A DNA stretch of 64,000 nucleotides from Paenibacillus sp. YN15 (GTDB taxonomy: Bacteria; Bacillota; Bacilli; Paenibacillales; NBRC-103111): assembly GCF_003285005.1 (NCBI RefSeq), contig NZ_QMFA01000001.1, forward strand, positions 437,713 through 501,712. Direction: 5' to 3'. The position numbers were made by a program, and so were the translations under genes. The notes beneath the pieces were generated by a model. The model was not told the origin of the DNA and did no database searches. It saw nothing but the letters and a program-made list of their open reading frames with translations. Of the stretch, positions 62,744 to 64,000 are shown in pieces. Numbering within the stretch: position 1 is the first letter of the stretch; every line of letters begins with the position of its first letter.

Positions 62744-64000
62744 ATGACCACCAAAAGTCCGGCGTCCAATTACATCAACCGTGATTTGAGCTGGATTGAA
62801 TTCAACTGGAGAGTGCTGCAGGAAGCCCAGGACAGCTCCTTGCCTTTGCTGGAGCGGGTTAAGTTCCTGTCCATTGTTTCGTCTAATCTGGACGAGTTTA
62901 TGAGCGTCCGGGTAGCGGGTCTGCAAGACCAGATGAAGGCCAATTACATCAAAAAGGATTTTTCGGGCTATCTGCCCGAAGGCCTGCTGAAGCGCGTGAT
63001 GAAGCGCACCTACCGGATGGTGGCGGAGCAATACAAAACCTACCGGGAGATTCTGCGGCTGATCAGCAAGGAAGGCATTTTGTTAAGCGATTATGGAGAT
63101 TTGAATATCACCCAGAAAAAGGCGATGGATCAATATTTCCACGAAATAATTTATCCCGTGCTTACCCCTATGGCGGTGGATCAGTCCCGTCCGTTTCCCC
63201 TGGTGCATACCCAGTCCCTGTATCTGGCTGTGGTGCTGACCAAGGAGGGAATGGAGCTGGAGGATGAGCCGTTTTTTGCCATTGTCCAGGTGCCGTCCAA
63301 TCTGAACCGCTGCATCGCCATTTCTTCCCGGGGCAATAGCAAAAAGCATGAATTTATCCTGATGGAGGACCTGATCCGGGTGCATATCCATACGTTATTC
63401 TCCGGCTACACGCCGGTGGCGGTGAACAGCTTCCGGCTGACCCGCAACGCCGACCTGACCTTGAACGAGGAAGGGGCGGAGGATCTTCTGGAAGAGATCG
63501 AAAAGGAGCTCCGCCGCAGGCGCTGGGGGGCCCCTGTCCGGCTGGAAGTGGAAAAGGGGATGCATCCGTACGCCCTGGAAATGCTGCGCGAAGAATTTGA
63601 AATTGAGGACAATGTGTTTGAAATCGACGGTCCTGTGGACCTGACCTTCCTCATGCGGCTGCAGGGAGCCTTGGAGGGGTTCCAGCATCTGCGCTATCCT
63701 GCGCTGGAGCCGGTTTATCCCCGGGAGCTGGACGAGGATGATGTGTTTGAGGTGCTGCGCCGCAGGGATGTGCTGGTGTATCATCCTTACGAATCCTTCG
63801 AGGCGGTGACGGATTTTATTGTCCAGGCGGCGGAGGACCCCAAGGTGCTGGCCATCAAAATGACTCTGTACCGGGTCAGCGGGCATTCTCTCTTGGTGCA
63901 GGCTTTGGCCCAGGCGGCGGAATCGGGCAAGCAGGTTACCGTAGTGGTGGAGCTGAAGGCGCGGTTTGACGAGGAGCGGAACATTGCGTGGGCCCGGAAG
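62744..64000 (+). CDS. ppk: Polyphosphate kinase Ppk1, 5' part
   Basis: The first 419 residues of an approximately 700-residue enzyme; the frame is open to the window end. Ppk1 makes polyphosphate from ATP. Present: the N-domain start NYINRDLSWIEFNWRVLQEA, SNLDEFMSVRVAGL, the YPVLTPMAVDQSRPFP region, HPYESFEAVTDFIVQAA and KMTLYRVSGHS, all Ppk1-typical. The catalytic histidine lies just past the edge. GGAGG is 8 bases before the ATG. The Pho box upstream suggests induction by phosphate limitation. Confidence 0.95.
   Translation, partial: MTTKSPASNYINRDLSWIEFNWRVLQEAQDSSLPLLERVKFLSIVSSNLDEFMSVRVAGLQDQMKANYIKKDFSGYLPEGLLKRVMKRTYRMVAEQYKTYREILRLISKEGILLSDYGDLNITQKKAMDQYFHEIIYPVLTPMAVDQSRPFPLVHTQSLYLAVVLTKEGMELEDEPFFAIVQVPSNLNRCIAISSRGNSKKHEFILMEDLIRVHIHTLFSGYTPVAVNSFRLTRNADLTLNEEGAEDLLEEIEKELRRRRWGAPVRLEVEKGMHPYALEMLREEFEIEDNVFEIDGPVDLTFLMRLQGALEGFQHLRYPALEPVYPRELDEDDVFEVLRRRDVLVYHPYESFEAVTDFIVQAAEDPKVLAIKMTLYRVSGHSLLVQALAQAAESGKQVTVVVELKARFDEERNIAWARK

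Overview
The window is a 64 kb chromosomal stretch of a GC-rich, endospore-forming Firmicute, most likely a Paenibacillaceae member (Paenibacillus or a close relative). The evidence is the spore coat operon cotJA-cotJB-cotJC, six YheC/YheD ATP-grasp spore coat paralogues, YtrH/YtrI and YtvI sporulation membrane proteins, Gram-positive style AGGAGG ribosome binding sites, and the Bacillales gene order ytoI ... ytrI/ytrH-dnaE-accD-accA-pyk-fxsA-ytvI. The genus is inferred from gene content. No rRNA, tRNA, phage, CRISPR array or intact transposase gene was seen.

Layout. 1-5.8 kb: end of a FapA-like gene, a GAF protein, purT, a decayed Rpn-type nuclease/transposase gene, and DUF1802. 6.0-11.2 kb: complete sufCDSUB iron-sulfur assembly operon. 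11.9-14.9 kb: an AT-richer island with an unusual Agr-like signalling locus (kinase-less AgrC-like membrane protein, AgrB protease with intact catalytic residues, a Cys-less basic peptide in the agrD position, a LytTR-only regulator), then a NarL-type response regulator and a small WYL-like protein behind LexA-like dyads. 14.9-18.1 kb: MMPL transporter and its TetR regulator with a three-site operator. 18.2-27.4 kb: NlpC/P60 lipoprotein, two HD-GYP proteins, a MoaD-MoaE fusion with MoeB, a YunD-like phosphatase, uppP and yfkAB. 27.9-36.7 kb: chemoreceptor, cotJ operon, thioesterase, small membrane proteins, YheC/D, PAP2 and YitT. 37.5-46.3 kb: GNAT, a Gly/Tyr-rich coat-like protein, HAD hydrolase and a run of five YheC/YheD genes. 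47.1-62.5 kb: the ytoI-to-ytvI housekeeping block, lacking pfkA between accA and pyk. 62.7 kb to the end: ppk1, cut by the window edge, behind four 11-bp-phased PhoP-type repeats.

The most striking feature is in the intergenic DNA. Six loci (2.5, 11.5, 27.6, 37.1, 43.4 and 51.1 kb) each carry four copies of a 23-24-nt word arranged head to centre (> > < <). Spacers are 27-28 / 36-37 / 27-29 nt in five loci and 28/26/28 in the sixth. The word sequence differs almost completely between most loci, yet the geometry is nearly invariant, which suggests one class of element under structural constraint. A second class is a hairpin family whose stems covary and whose 3' flank supplies the ribosome binding site of the next gene (43.2 and 60.9 kb). 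A comparable hairpin pair sits before accA, and a 3 x 66 bp palindromic tandem array lies at 39.4 kb.

All calls come from reading the sequence. Gene functions are by family recognition; promoter, operator and terminator calls are by pattern and unverified.
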